DNA of 64,000 bases, from the NCBI GenBank assembly GCA_965214995.1, contig CBDCCT010000002.1, positions 5,022,001-5,086,000 on the forward strand, read 5' to 3'. The notes under the pieces are model-generated. The model was not told the DNA's origin and searched no databases. It saw only the letters and a list, made by a program, of their open reading frames with translations. Below, piece by piece: positions 26,501 to 32,952 of this stretch. Position 1 is the stretch's first letter. The number at the start of each line of letters is the position of its first letter. The stretch is from CBDCCT01 sp965214995 (GTDB lineage: Bacteria > Deinococcota > Deinococci > Deinococcales > Trueperaceae). The position numbers and the translations under genes are program-made.

Positions 26501-28358
26501 CCGTCAGAACCACGAAGTAGCCATATTTCGTAGCGTATTCGTAAATATGGCTGATCCTTTGCCCCGTACCCGTGCTGCCGTCGCCAAAGTCCCACTGGTA
26601 AGTCAGGTTCTCACCCACCGATGCCGAAGCGTCGAAAGCGACCGTTAAGGGTACTTGACCCGAAGTGGGCGTAGCCGTGAAGCTAGCTTGCACCTCTCCC
26701 GGGGTTTCTTGCACGCGCACCTCGACTTGCTCAAACTGCGCTTGCACTTGCGTGTCGGGCGTAGCGGTCGCCAAGCCTAAGTGAAACGGGCTCGACACGC
26801 TCAGAGCGACCGTCGTAAGAAGCGACCAGTTCATCCCGTCATCAGATTCATACGCATAAACACCCTCCTCCTTTCTCTCGAGGCGTAGGTAGACTGCTTC
26901 ATTGGCTCTTTCACCTCCCTCTACGCGCTGAACGTTCCCCTGCTCGCCGCTATACTCAAAGACAACCCGACCTTCAAGAGTCAGGTACAGAAAAGCGAAG
27001 GGGCTCTCAGGCGCATTAGCTTGCCGGAGCATCAGACCCGCTTTCGCCTGGGCGTCGGTTGTGACGAGGGGGTTCACGCGTGCGGTCAGTGTAGCGTCCG
27101 CGGTCGCCTCTTGAAAGACGAAGTGTTCACTTCTAGCGCCCGAGACGCTGAGGGTAAAACGTTCGTTGTCAGGGTTGAAGCTCGCGCTGCCTGCGCCGCT
27201 CAACGTCGCCTGCCGCCAAGGCTCGGGTAGGGGTGCCGGGCGGGCGACGGTGAAGCTCGAGGCGAAGGGCTCGAGCCTTTGTCCTTGTGCGCTCTTGGCG
27301 GCGCTACTCACTTGCAGGAAGTACACACCTTCTTCTAACGGGCGGTCGGGCGTGAAGACCATGTGCTTACCGTCTTGCCAGCTAAAGCCGCCTTTTACGG
27401 GCACGCTACTCCCGCAAGTGCTCGGGTTACTCGCTTTCACCTGCTGCTGTTTGCCGTCCGCGAAGAGGCGCGCCGTCTGGCTTCCCCCGGAAGTGTAAAA
27501 GAACACGTCGGCGCTCGCGGGAACGACGCCCGCCCCCTTCTCCCCCTGCCCGGCGACGTCCCAGGTAAAGCGGACGGGGGCACCGTTGGGGTTGCGCACC
27601 CGCCAGCGCCCCTCACACATCGAGGTCAACTTGAGGGCGTCAAAGGCCGGTGGGTTGATAAAACTCGCGTCGTCGGCGAGGGGCGGCGCGTCGGTGGTGA
27701 GCAAAAAGGCGGCCTCGACGGAAGCGCGGTCCATCGCGGTGCTGAACTCGAGCTGAACGGACGCCGCGGGGGTCGCCGTGGCGTCTTTCGCGGGAGTGAC
27801 CGAGACGACGTGCGGGGCGGGGGCCGCGAGCGCCGCGACCGAGAAGCTCGAGGCGAGCAGCCCAAAATGGCTGTCGTCGTCGGCGCGGAACACTAGACGG
27901 TCAACAGGCGCCTCGAAAGACAAGGGGAGGGGGTCGCTCTTCGACCTGCCGCGCATATCGGCGGCCTTCAGAATGTGCGTCTCGAGGAGGGCGTCGCCGC
28001 GGTACGCCTCCAGGACGACCGCCTGGCGGCTGTTCTTGGGGATGCGGAAGTTTAGGGTGACCGCGGTAAAGCCGAGACCGGCGGCAGGGCGCAGCTCGAG
28101 CGCCTCGTCACCTTCGACGGTCTTTTTGTCTCGGCCGCTACTCCCCCTTTCGTTAACGCCGTAACCCTCGCCTCCCCCGACCTCCGTCACGCCGCCTACA
28201 GGCGTGACGGTGAGCACGGGAAAGGAGATTTCGGTCAGCCCGCTGGCGGGTTTGCGTTTCTCGTCGCCCGAGGTGCCTGCGACGCCGTTCCAGGTGAGTT
28301 TCGCCTCGTTGTGACGGTGCCAGAGGCGCAGGGTGCCGGGCTCTAAACTCTGGCTCAT
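17493..28358 (-). CDS. Giant multidomain secreted protein (N-terminal and central part, truncated by IS)
   Basis: An uninterrupted 3,621-codon frame. In order: Ig-like Big_5 type domain (about residues 180-370), a jelly-roll domain resembling DUF1349 (about 385-550), a PKD domain (WDFGDGS near 590), a WD-like region, a LytM/M23 peptidase domain with ligands HTGVD (near 906), RYVHL and SGPHLHF (near 1028), Ig-like segments, a Gly/Trp-rich linker (about 1500-1540), a VWD domain opening FGDPHITTADG (near 1543), then 14 carboxypeptidase-regulatory-like repeats in alternating A/B order (about 1836-3220), a PQQ-type propeller (about 3220-3526) and the start of repeat 15. The last codons are IS-derived. 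The first ATG of this frame is not the original start: the lipoprotein leader lies upstream in other frames. Likely a cell-surface adhesin or wall-remodelling protein. Confidence 0.85.
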   Translation of the reverse strand: MSQSLEPGTLRLWHRHNEAKLTWNGVAGTSGDEKRKPASGLTEISFPVLTVTPVGGVTEVGGGEGYGVNERGSSGRDKKTVEGDEALELRPAAGLGFTAVTLNFRIPKNSRQAVVLEAYRGDALLETHILKAADMRGRSKSDPLPLSFEAPVDRLVFRADDDSHFGLLASSFSVAALAAPAPHVVSVTPAKDATATPAASVQLEFSTAMDRASVEAAFLLTTDAPPLADDASFINPPAFDALKLTSMCEGRWRVRNPNGAPVRFTWDVAGQGEKGAGVVPASADVFFYTSGGSQTARLFADGKQQQVKASNPSTCGSSVPVKGGFSWQDGKHMVFTPDRPLEEGVYFLQVSSAAKSAQGQRLEPFASSFTVARPAPLPEPWRQATLSGAGSASFNPDNERFTLSVSGARSEHFVFQEATADATLTARVNPLVTTDAQAKAGLMLRQANAPESPFAFLYLTLEGRVVFEYSGEQGNVQRVEGGERANEAVYLRLERKEEGVYAYESDDGMNWSLLTTVALSVSSPFHLGLATATPDTQVQAQFEQVEVRVQETPGEVQASFTATPTSGQVPLTVAFDASASVGENLTYQWDFGDGSTGTGQRISHIYEYATKYGYFVVLTVTDESGSSTASRLVHVQAPDAGSPPSVDRSDPLSVQQFAIWHTQRFTAEYGVSKLLEFVEPLEVGRIESVTPDRSWVIYRERKLRADGTPIGSNNFHLVNLDTGDSTPLGKPDGLLIDFPYLSNDASMVGFIGGDSDVYVMKLSDMQPHRLIDIEDGYLASGIRFRSNGSELGLISTYISDDHESPDIALVLRVSISSRDVSMQDAVVGRIEPEDLSEGFGGLRWEGDRLLWRFEEAEGGPGQLRSLGLLQAQQSGVLTLADRGFDFSLPYEANIALGVSRAYGVGSHTGVDYYALDFNLNNAPRKDSDEGIIISAVSNANRVIEASFNSTAENTQSSCDYNVHRSNRIVLEHVSDAGDLVFSRYVHLLYDSIPSNLRITNTDLDIAGGQAVGLLSTTGCSSGPHLHFRAFVQEGGGKISILPEPLDGYDNFQQTSDNPYISQNTLEDLQMASAFSLRQTQQDSTSVMSGEEAGYDDAADALGTPTLDHDIKDMLTINSEEDLEVKVNVNYPGSTLFSQSPAEVVLRFRDDNKPQSSPQEHKRSRFLPVEAEKLASAAQQVSGSSSLTFKLEHDKIKSLGSAVTDTPLDLWLERQVAGGSLSVWPDNYPVAKTNATDVFRNPVRVRVIDIAPSIGGLALDHDSDKDPALHTINQPSDCQVAVTVSGKGISKFSVTLPNGDVETEDNSASIDKRVITYTSEPMLLEDGDYAITVDVTMDDGSRNAGQVVTEKRKFKVEEGACAIRLEAGGTRIDDGTVPELGKVNANPQQCEGPTELSVDLKAYTAAGIIADTISLDSSKASSAANTSASVEASGMFGAGTHTVTAEATKGSSAVNVSGAFQIGELECHTDDSLPPVPGPGQAGGKYPPLKMTQYTPKVRPQPASYGGGWGCFGNCAWGGGGGWGGWAWGLGGFGLSQTPVAKTFGDPHITTADGVSYSTMKLGEFVYARSTLPGGVEVQARQTRLPNFADWASFNTGAAVGAGGHVFEVRLPESRKQGDSLILLIDGEVAELPPGRYTFDDAFVEIKAGNELVVYYAEPGIEPDVYNSTATRVRVGAMTENALVRPDPATDILSLEISISTPPVGRYRGLFGTPDGNADNEAALPDGRFPETWDGFIEGWRVTSKSESLFTYAPGEGPETYNLVQDAEMPAPEDLLGGDGGFIAQAEALLRDTCDADLAAVDPTFVRSVAIELAAGRPAQHMVNSGICLDEHVDGAGEPEVLLSGLRLEGRLSLADHPEIDVPGASVTVYSPTLGLALCETATFKGGRYACGGSFSTPRASNLELVYRITGRGAPIEHRTTVPTPAGGVWASQSKDFQISVERVLHLTGRVSYASGAPVANARLQVSGPAYLQAQADAFGFYDIYLPLPDGVTVGLLTLEATEEDSRGYAKRQENLILEARGVTELERDLQLEPDKQPEPDENANKRTLVFIGRVMNGYGNTSTGDVGAGGVPVTVSAPGYIEGDRCEAVTSSSGVYNGYFTCSAPLLSEEGFTATLTAHNFGGATTASITVTPDDLPAKGATTGKEVGDFTVRPTTLRVKGKVLVPGEVDAQVVIEARAENKLVATIAADTSLSGEYDTLLSLPNNAPRDLELSYKVTLKTPDGALNTTATKLVEKPGVVGVMEVEHDIAFATHRLVFVGKVVNTLEPSVGVAQAKVDLVRVDTGAPLCTTTSDADGFYTCPYEVLSPAPFPVRLQVSGRGTLSKDIQVDPSQANLSGVYPVVTHLPVAPATLLLTGEVLDSDALPVERAWVRVLASGASYDGYTDERGRYRIVAALPDAQTSGALSYTTEYASPMGRAETKGSQPFSVSRGQLEEVSADFRLAIAANIDYDRISISGRLSNLTAPFAAASEQIDLLIEGSGPTADFGTVCRTRTRERGYFDCGKLYGITVPRRGAIELSYTPLLNGKPLAAPVIERYTLTPSTTLVNELYPELSIDPAMIKLSGQVIDLANQPVPQATVVVKDPVERRTKTDAQGAYDLYLPLPTAETSGTLRYWIEQSGVSTELAEETYSLASSAYEERARGTSQLSFNLFGRTLRFTGAALPASAPDSRLSDTTLVVSSPTEGLLCEAPLDAAGTYACSTFVTTPEAVDLEYTLRGAWGSATYKGQVAGGLFGNERTTARNFEVPVTVLEFAGTVINDGGTLMSDAAVSVSGALNAKLTTDENGRFTTTAILPDTLPTAELDVTVSQNGLVQTEQFSLPLAAGTLNSSSKTLTFTQRSVTLTGQLVNAFAPSMTLPESDLTLHLAGAEVCRVATDAGSTFTCPPLVLDSDAALELGFTGTGAWGGDGGVSLVASNEIPEAGTSAPINLTLGVRPTTVHLSGVVVDDRNNGLAGATVRTSGAHNTVLTTAADGAYAVQFLVTDTGTLADLTVNVQYGTAGFFEQETLSLEVTENALTEVTHDVTFAKRALNLTGTLSNRHVPEMQLAEVDLEVWRGDTRVCATATRENGSYTCSDVVVETAPLELRVETPNLWGSSAQTHTVPAAALAPVGGRGGYTLELLADTTTFNVSGVVSNESGTFDGANVTISGDLSAELNTNADGNYNGVFVLPTPRASLNFIVEASDGRGMVSKAETVIPTPGQFNKVYLDLVLGQLEPGQKRWSRAGAAYALALAPNGDLYARVNEGVVALKPDGSKRWLYSQPRDADAHLAVAADGIIYTGDGSYGSDGLRALNSDGEELWRFNTGDGVHALALGHHGEVYVAGTQNFYALKSDGSVAWQVREAGISRLAVGANGTIYAGAYGLSAWSPDGNFIWSAWLGGDVTSLSLSEDAIYVGSDWYEPQLQAFTPDGSTLWRTSFDEPVETLALTDNSELLVGAGRLYALNAEGKELWTFAPAAPVTQLVVGDNANIYVAADKLYALVPGGDELWSFGDPDGTVRVDSLNLSDDGTLFIGADVLYAVNSSSSGLADSGWAREGGGASNAYGLPHTRRLLRFRGSVVNQYTGESAAHLYVSVEDENGRQICSTYTDENGIYLCWAEAAPSALFITYVLHLYSHEFEA
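17534..17538. repeat. Target-site duplication TGATA, right copy
   Basis: TGATA directly follows the right inverted repeat of the insertion element and matches the left copy at 16370-16374. Confidence 0.75.
18690..22850 (-). repeat. Fourteen tandem beta-sandwich repeats, alternating type A (Cys pair) and type B (no Cys)
   Basis: Each unit of about 90-110 residues begins with a strand such as RLVFVGKVVN or TLLLTGEVLD. Type A units contain two cysteines in a C-x(5-11)-G-x-[YF]-x-C pattern (for example LCTTTSDADGFYTC, VCRTRTRERGYFDC, LCEAPLDAAGTYAC, VCATATRENGSYTC). Type B units lack cysteine and carry a G-x-Y-D-I-Y-L-P-L-P-like strand instead. The order is strictly ABABABABABABAB; an eighth A/B pair is split by the IS element further downstream. 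Confidence 0.8.
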
Positions 28359-28851
28359 GAGCGCGCTTTCGACGCGCTTTAAGAACAGCGGGTGGGTGGC
28401 GCTTGGGGTGAAGGTCGAGCCTTTGGCAGCGGTCGGGGCGTTGGCGCCGCCGGGGGCGCGTGGAGCGTCTTGCTGACCGTAAAGAGCGGCAGCCCGCCGT
28501 CCTCGTCGTAGCCTGTGGCGACGACCTGGTAAGCGCCGGGGCTGACAGCCTCGAGCGTCACGAGCGGGCTTCCGCTGATGCGCTCGGTTTCGACGCTTAC
28601 CGCCTCAAGTCTAGTGACGCGCTACGCAAACCAGTGGTGCTCTGGGTGGCGAGCTGTCCGACGTCGGCATCCGGCTCGGCGAGGGCGACCCTGAGGTAAT
28701 TCACCTCGGGGTCGAGGCTGGGGAAGACGAAGGTCACGCGGGTCGGCTCGGCGGGCACCGGCTCGGGCTCGGGTGACCTGCCGCAGGCGCTCAAGGCGAA
28801 CAAAAAGGCGAACGTGACGGCGATACCGAATTTGCGACCGACGAACCTCAT
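28359..28851 (-). pseudogene. Lipoprotein leader and N-terminus of the giant protein, separated by two frameshifts
   Basis: An ATG at 28851 opens a signal with lipobox LSAC followed by VTFVFPSLDPEVNYLRVAL. Near 28615 coding sense shifts to a second frame (LEAVSVETERISGSPLVTLE, then GAYQVVATGYDEDGGLPLFT) and near 28453, at a run of five Gs, it shifts to the frame of the giant ORF (GSTFTPSATHPLFLKRVES). All three pieces read as one continuous protein. Either these are true inactivating mutations or base-calling errors at homopolymers; only reads can tell. Confidence 0.7.
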
Positions 28852-29177
28852 GACGCTCCTCAGGGGGGCGGGGCATGGTGATAGGAGTGGCGTAACCCGT
28901 CAAAGGCCGCGTCACGCCGTCCTCTTCCCGCGTGATAAGTGGTGTGTGATCGAGCAATCATCCGCCCGACTTATGCACTCATGAGGGTAGGCAAGAGGGT
29001 CTTACAAGGTTCTTACAAATTAGCCGGAGTGAAGTAGCTCGCAGCTGGGGAAACACCTTTGACGGGTTTTCGAGATGATCCATTATGCGACAGTTGCGCG
29101 CGTTCGTTGCACAACCCCCTCCACCGCATGATCCCCTCCTACTCCTGATCAAAAGCGGCGCAGGGCGGAGCCTAGCC
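28852..29177. other. Intergenic region upstream of the giant lipoprotein gene
   Basis: About 325 bp between the giant gene and the TSUP transporter gene, which are read in the same direction. Apart from the direct repeats at 29000-29021 I see no gene or clear terminator. Confidence 0.5.
29000..29021 (-). promoter_or_regulatory. Two 11-bp-spaced direct repeats (TCTTACAA), possible OmpR/PhoB-type regulator site
   Basis: TCTTACAAGGT is followed immediately by TCTTACAAATT, a tandem repeat with 11-bp period about 150 bp upstream of the lipoprotein start. Tandem 11-bp half-sites are the usual target layout of winged-helix response regulators. No regulator gene is nearby, so this is inference from spacing only. 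Confidence 0.4.
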
Positions 29178-29939
29178 CTACGCGGGCACCAAGAAGTAGC
29201 GTAGGCTCAGCGCCGCGCCGACGGCAACAACGAACCCGCGCACCCATACGATAGAAACACGCCTGGCGAGCACCACACCCAGGTAGCCGCCCAGGACGCT
29301 GGCGACCGTCAGGACAAGCGCTTCCGGCCAGGAGATCACGCCCGCGGAGACGAACAGCACCAGAGCGGCCAACTTGATGAGCACGGCGAGCAGGTTCTTG
29401 GCGGCGTTGACGCGGTGGTAGTCGTCGCCCTCGACCAGCGTCAGCGAGCCCAGCATGATGATGCCCATCCCCGCGCCGAAGAAGCCGCCGTAGACGGCGG
29501 TAAAAAACTGCAAAGCCAGGCCGCCCCAGCGCCTCGCCCGGCCCCCACCCGCCGCGCCCCCTTTGAAGCGGCGGCTCAGGTAGGGGTTCAGGGCGAACAG
29601 CAGGGTCGCCGCGAGCAGCAGGTAGGGCACGAGCCGGGCGAACGCGCTGTTGTCGAAGCGCAGGAGGACGAGCGCGCCGAGAACGCTGCCGACCAGGCTC
29701 AAGACGCCTAACGTCAGAAAACGGCGGTAGTAGCGGGCTATCTCGTGGCGGTAGGCCAGGGCGCTCGCCAAGCTGCCCGGCCCGAGCGAGAAGGCGCTGG
29801 TCGCGTTGGCCGCGACCGCGGGCAGGCCGACGCCGAGCAGCGCGGGAAAAGTGAAGAAGGTGCCGCCGCCCGCCACGGCGTTAATCAAACCAGCGGCGAC
29901 GCCAGCGCTGGCGAGGAGGAGCACGTCGGCGAGGGGCAT
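29178..29939 (-). CDS. TSUP (TauE/SafE, DUF81) family membrane transporter
   Basis: From the ATG at 29939 the protein is 253 residues with about eight hydrophobic segments. The N-terminal GLINAVAGGGTFFTFPALL and AANATS block and the later YGGFFGAGMGIIML block are the two repeated signatures of the TauE/SafE sulfite/sulfonate exporter-like family. The frame is open for another 67 codons upstream but these lack hydrophobicity and a ribosome binding site. No linked sulfur gene tells the substrate. Confidence 0.85.
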   Translation of the reverse strand: MPLADVLLLASAGVAAGLINAVAGGGTFFTFPALLGVGLPAVAANATSAFSLGPGSLASALAYRHEIARYYRRFLTLGVLSLVGSVLGALVLLRFDNSAFARLVPYLLLAATLLFALNPYLSRRFKGGAAGGGRARRWGGLALQFFTAVYGGFFGAGMGIIMLGSLTLVEGDDYHRVNAAKNLLAVLIKLAALVLFVSAGVISWPEALVLTVASVLGGYLGVVLARRVSIVWVRGFVVAVGAALSLRYFLVPA

Positions 29940-30171
29940 CAGGGCGCGGTTATACCACGGGCCGTGGGTCGAGGCGGGGCGCGAGCAACGGGGTAGGGGG
30001 GTTCTACACTGCGCGGATGTTGCCAAAGCCAACGCGAGAGACGCGCGCGTTCGTGGCACAGCGAAGCGTATACCGGGCGGTTGCTCAAGCGCTACCTCAG
30101 CTCTTCTGAAGCAGTTGGATGTTGCGGCCGCGTATATCAATAAACAACCAGCCTTAGCGTGACTCTTGTCG

Positions 30172-30177
30172 TATAAT
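30172..30177 (+). promoter_or_regulatory. TATAAT -10 box upstream of the antitoxin gene
   Basis: A consensus TATAAT lies about 28 bp before the antitoxin start. I see no good -35 at 16-18 bp, so the promoter may depend on an activator or be extended; the box sits in ATAATTAT, a short palindrome. Confidence 0.4.
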
Positions 30178-30204
30178 TATTGGCAGAAGTCTAGGAGGTT
30201 GATC

Positions 30205-30654
30205 ATGGACGCAGTTTTTGATTTTACCCCGCCCCCGGCAGAACAGAGCGTCTGGGACAGGGCGCTCGGTCTAGCGCAGAGCGCACCACTCGAGCGCATC
30301 CGCACGGTTCGCTCCGGCTTGTCGGCGGCTGCTTTTGATCAGTTCAGTAAGGTTGCCGGGATCACCCGCGAAGACCTTGCTAAGGCAGTTGGTCTCTCTT
30401 TGCGTACGGTGCAGCGGCGCGAGGAGGCAGGTGTACCGCTCGACCCTAGCCCGTCCGAACGCTTGGTACGCCTCGCTGAACTCTACGATCTGGCGACCCA
30501 GGTTATTGGAGATGAGACCTCAGCACGTCGCTGGATGCAGACGCCGCGTCCGGTCTTCGGCGGGCAGACTCCCTTTGAACTCGCCTACAGCGAGCTGGGG
30601 GCGCGCGAGGTCGAGCATCTGCTACACCGCGTCGAGCACGGGGTGTTCTACTGA
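30205..30654 (+). CDS. Xre/MbcA/ParS-type antitoxin with C-terminal DUF2384 domain
   Basis: A 149-residue protein starting at the ATG at 30205, eight bases after a perfect AGGAGG. Residues about 45-75 form a helix-turn-helix (GITREDLAKAVGLSLRTVQR), and the C-terminal half carries the DUF2384 pattern: ERLVRLAELYDLATQV, then ARRWMQTPRPVFGGQTPFEL and the final HGVFY. Such proteins neutralise and repress RES-domain toxins. The gene overlaps the remains of a RES gene at its stop codon. The antitoxin looks intact although its toxin is broken. Confidence 0.88.
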   Translation: MDAVFDFTPPPAEQSVWDRALGLAQSAPLERIRTVRSGLSAAAFDQFSKVAGITREDLAKAVGLSLRTVQRREEAGVPLDPSPSERLVRLAELYDLATQVIGDETSARRWMQTPRPVFGGQTPFELAYSELGAREVEHLLHRVEHGVFY

Positions 30655-31111
30655 GGGCGTGGCGACTCGTCGCACCTAAGTGGGCTGCGTCTGCGTTTGA
30701 CGGCGAGGGAGCGCGGCGTTATGGAGGACGCTGGAACTCGGAGGGCACGGCGGTCGTTTACCTAGCGAGCAGTTTAGCCCTCGCCGCCTTGGAGCTGCTC
30801 GTCCACATCGACTATGAGCGTGTGCTCGAGCCTACGTCGCTATACCGACCACCTTCGATGAGGCGTTCCTACTAAAGGTGACCCGTGAGAACTTGCCTGA
30901 AAACTGGGCTGAGCCTGAAGGTTTGCCTATCACGCAAGCGGTCGGAGATGCCTGGGCCGGGCGTAATGCGTCGGTGCTCCTCGCGGTGCCGAGCCGCGTG
31001 GTCGCGGCGGAGCAGAACTACCTCTTCAACCCGAACCACCCGGACGCTGAGCAGATAGAGCTTGGCGAGGCGCAACCCTTTAGCTATGACCCGCGTCTAC
31101 TAAAGCGGTAG
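30651..31111 (+). pseudogene. RES-domain toxin, frameshifted
   Basis: The first frame reads LRAWRLVAPKW, YGGRWNSEGTAVVYLA and ALELLVHIDYERVLEPTS, giving the conserved Arg, Tyr and Glu of RES toxins (NAD+-degrading). Near 30839 the sense shifts by one frame and continues TTFDEAFLLKV, NASVLLAVPSRVVA (conserved Ser), NYLFNPNHPD and FSYDPRLLKR to the stop at 31111. In the first frame translation ends at a TAA near 30873. The expected start, overlapping the antitoxin stop, is a CTG here rather than ATG. Toxin therefore inactive as sequenced. Confidence 0.8.
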
Positions 31112-31282
31112 GTGTCGGGCTGCGAGCGATGCCCGTCGGTTCTTGACTGCTGAACTCACTTTATGCAACTAACGGGCGCGTTCATTGCAGAACCACTAAC
31201 GCTAGATACGCACCTGGGCCAACGCTCAGCTACGCCGTGTAAGGCCACGGTGACTTCTCCAGCAGGCAGGCAAGTTCAAAGC

Positions 31283-32229
31283 ATGAGCCGACAGAAGGTC
31301 AGCCCCGTCCAAACCTTTATCGCGTCTTCGCTGCGCGGCGCGATGAGGCTCGGCCTCGGCCCGCAGGTCCTTACCCTGATGAGCCGCTCGGTGAACGCGC
31401 CGAAGCGCAAGCGGCAGGCTTTCGCCGGCTACACGCCAGACCAGCATGACGTCGTGGTCTGCACCTACGCCAAGAGCGGCACTAACTGGCTGCCCCAGGT
31501 CGTCACCCAGGTCGCGCACCTGGGGCGGGGGAATTCGAGCACATCCACGACCTCGTCCCCTGGCCTGACCCGCCGATGCCTGGCACTGTAGCTCTCGAAG
31601 AGCCCACCTGGGAGCGAGCTCCGACCAAGCTCAGGGCGCTCAAGACGCACTGGGAAGCGCCCTACGTGCCCTACAACCCTGACGCCCGCTACATCGTCGT
31701 CATCCGAGACCCTAAAGACGTCTTGGTGTCGGGCTACCACTTCGCCGACAGCATCCTCGTGGGCGTGAGCGAGTTTGTAGCGCCTGAGACCTGGGCGAGG
31801 CTGTTCATCGCGGGCCGGTCCCCGTTCGGCTCGTGGCCCGCGCATACGGCCTCCTTCTGGGCCTGGCGCGGGCGGGAGAACGTGCTCCTGCTCCACTTCG
31901 AGGACATGAAGGCCGACCTGGAGGGAGCGGTAAGGCGCGTGGCCGCATTCATGGAGGTGCCGCTCTCGGGGGCGCAGCTCGAAGAAGTCGTTCACAAAAG
32001 CAGCTTCGGCTACATGAAGGCGATCAACCACAAGTTCGCGCCGCCCGCGCTCGCCCCGGGGCGGGACCGTGCGACCATCCTGCGTACCGCCGCGCCGACG
32101 CTTCACGCTGATAGCACTTGTACTTCATCAACGACTAGAGTCGCACCAAGCGCCACTCAGGGCGCAGCTTCGCAAACTTTGGCTCTGCACCCTGCAGGGC
32201 GGACCGCCGCTGCTCCCGTACGCTTGTAA
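31283..32229 (+). pseudogene. Sulfotransferase, frameshifted
   Basis: The first frame, from an ATG at 31283, contains DVVVCTYAKSGTNWL, the 5'-PSB loop that binds PAPS. At a run of five Gs near 31528 the sense passes to a second frame: FEHIHDLVPWPDPPMP, then IVVIRDPKDVLVSGYHF (the 3'-phosphate-binding block), ENVLLLHFEDMKADLEG. The usual C-terminal RKG..GDW.. block is not recognisable and the end looks scrambled. PAPS-dependent sulfation was the ancestral activity; the substrate is unknown. It sits between two decayed toxin genes. Confidence 0.8.
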
Positions 32230-32236
32230 AATGTAC

Positions 32237-32952
32237 TCACCGCCCGTCCGTAGAATCTTCCAGGCCCCGCCCGAAGGCTCCGAAGTGGACAATCGCCCCT
32301 TCAACCTCGGCTGAGCTTACGGTGCGGCTGAGTGCCGCATAGTCCGGAGGGGTGAGAACATACCGGTCGATAATGCCGAGGAGGAGCGTGACTTCGTCGG
32401 GGCCAAAGATGCTCGCCACGTCGCGCCCGAGCAGGTAGGGACCCAGCTCTTTGTAGTCAAGCCTCTCCAGTAGGACCGGCTCGAGCTCCTCGTAGACCCT
32501 TTCCGCGAGCGCGTCCGAGGCGTTCGAGAGGATGTAAGCGAGGTCGGCGAGGTCAGTAGAGCTTGGGTCGAGAACGCGGTCTCGAAGGGCGAAGAGCTTG
32601 AGCGCGACGAGGCCTGGCAGGTTGACCACACGGATTTGCGCCCCCGCCACGGTGTGCGGCTCACCGTGGGCGGCGGCGACCTCAAAGCCGGCCAGCGACA
32701 TGACCCGCGCGCCGTCCAGCCAGGAGACGGTGTTGTCTTCGTCGGCCACGCCCCCGTAAGGCAGGAGGTCGAGCTCGGTCCCGTCCCGATAGCGAAGCTT
32801 GTGTTCGGCGCGGCGCGGTAGGGTCTGCCTTCGTAGCGTCGGTCGAACACGATCTCACGCGCGAGCGCTCCGATGAGCAACACCCGCAAACCGCGAGCCT
32901 CGGCCACGCGGACAAGGTCCGCCACCGCCTCGAGCTCAGGCACCGGAGACAC
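32237..32952 (-). pseudogene. AbiEii-like nucleotidyltransferase toxin with internal deletion
   Basis: The N-terminal frame (GTG at 32952) reads VLLIGALAREIVFDRRYEGRPYR, the start of the AbiEii/MenT-like nucleotidyltransferase fold. Near 32815 the sense jumps to another frame reading AEHKLRYRDGTELDLLPYGG, then VSWLDGARVMSLAGFEVA and LVALKLFALRDR to the stop at 32237. The stretch in between, where the family has its R-x-T-x-D-[IVL]-D catalytic motif, is missing, so an out-of-frame deletion of roughly 40-50 codons is the simplest reading. The start overlaps the AbiEi-type gene by 17 bp, as in functional type IV modules. Confidence 0.7.

Noticed and set aside
29940..30140. 67-codon N-terminal extension of the TSUP transporter
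   Set aside because: Not hydrophobic, no ribosome binding site, and absent from the family pattern, which begins at the ATG at 29939.
31112..31282. TTGACT near 31134 as a -35 box for the sulfotransferase
   Set aside because: No -10 box at 16-18 bp; the gene is broken anyway.
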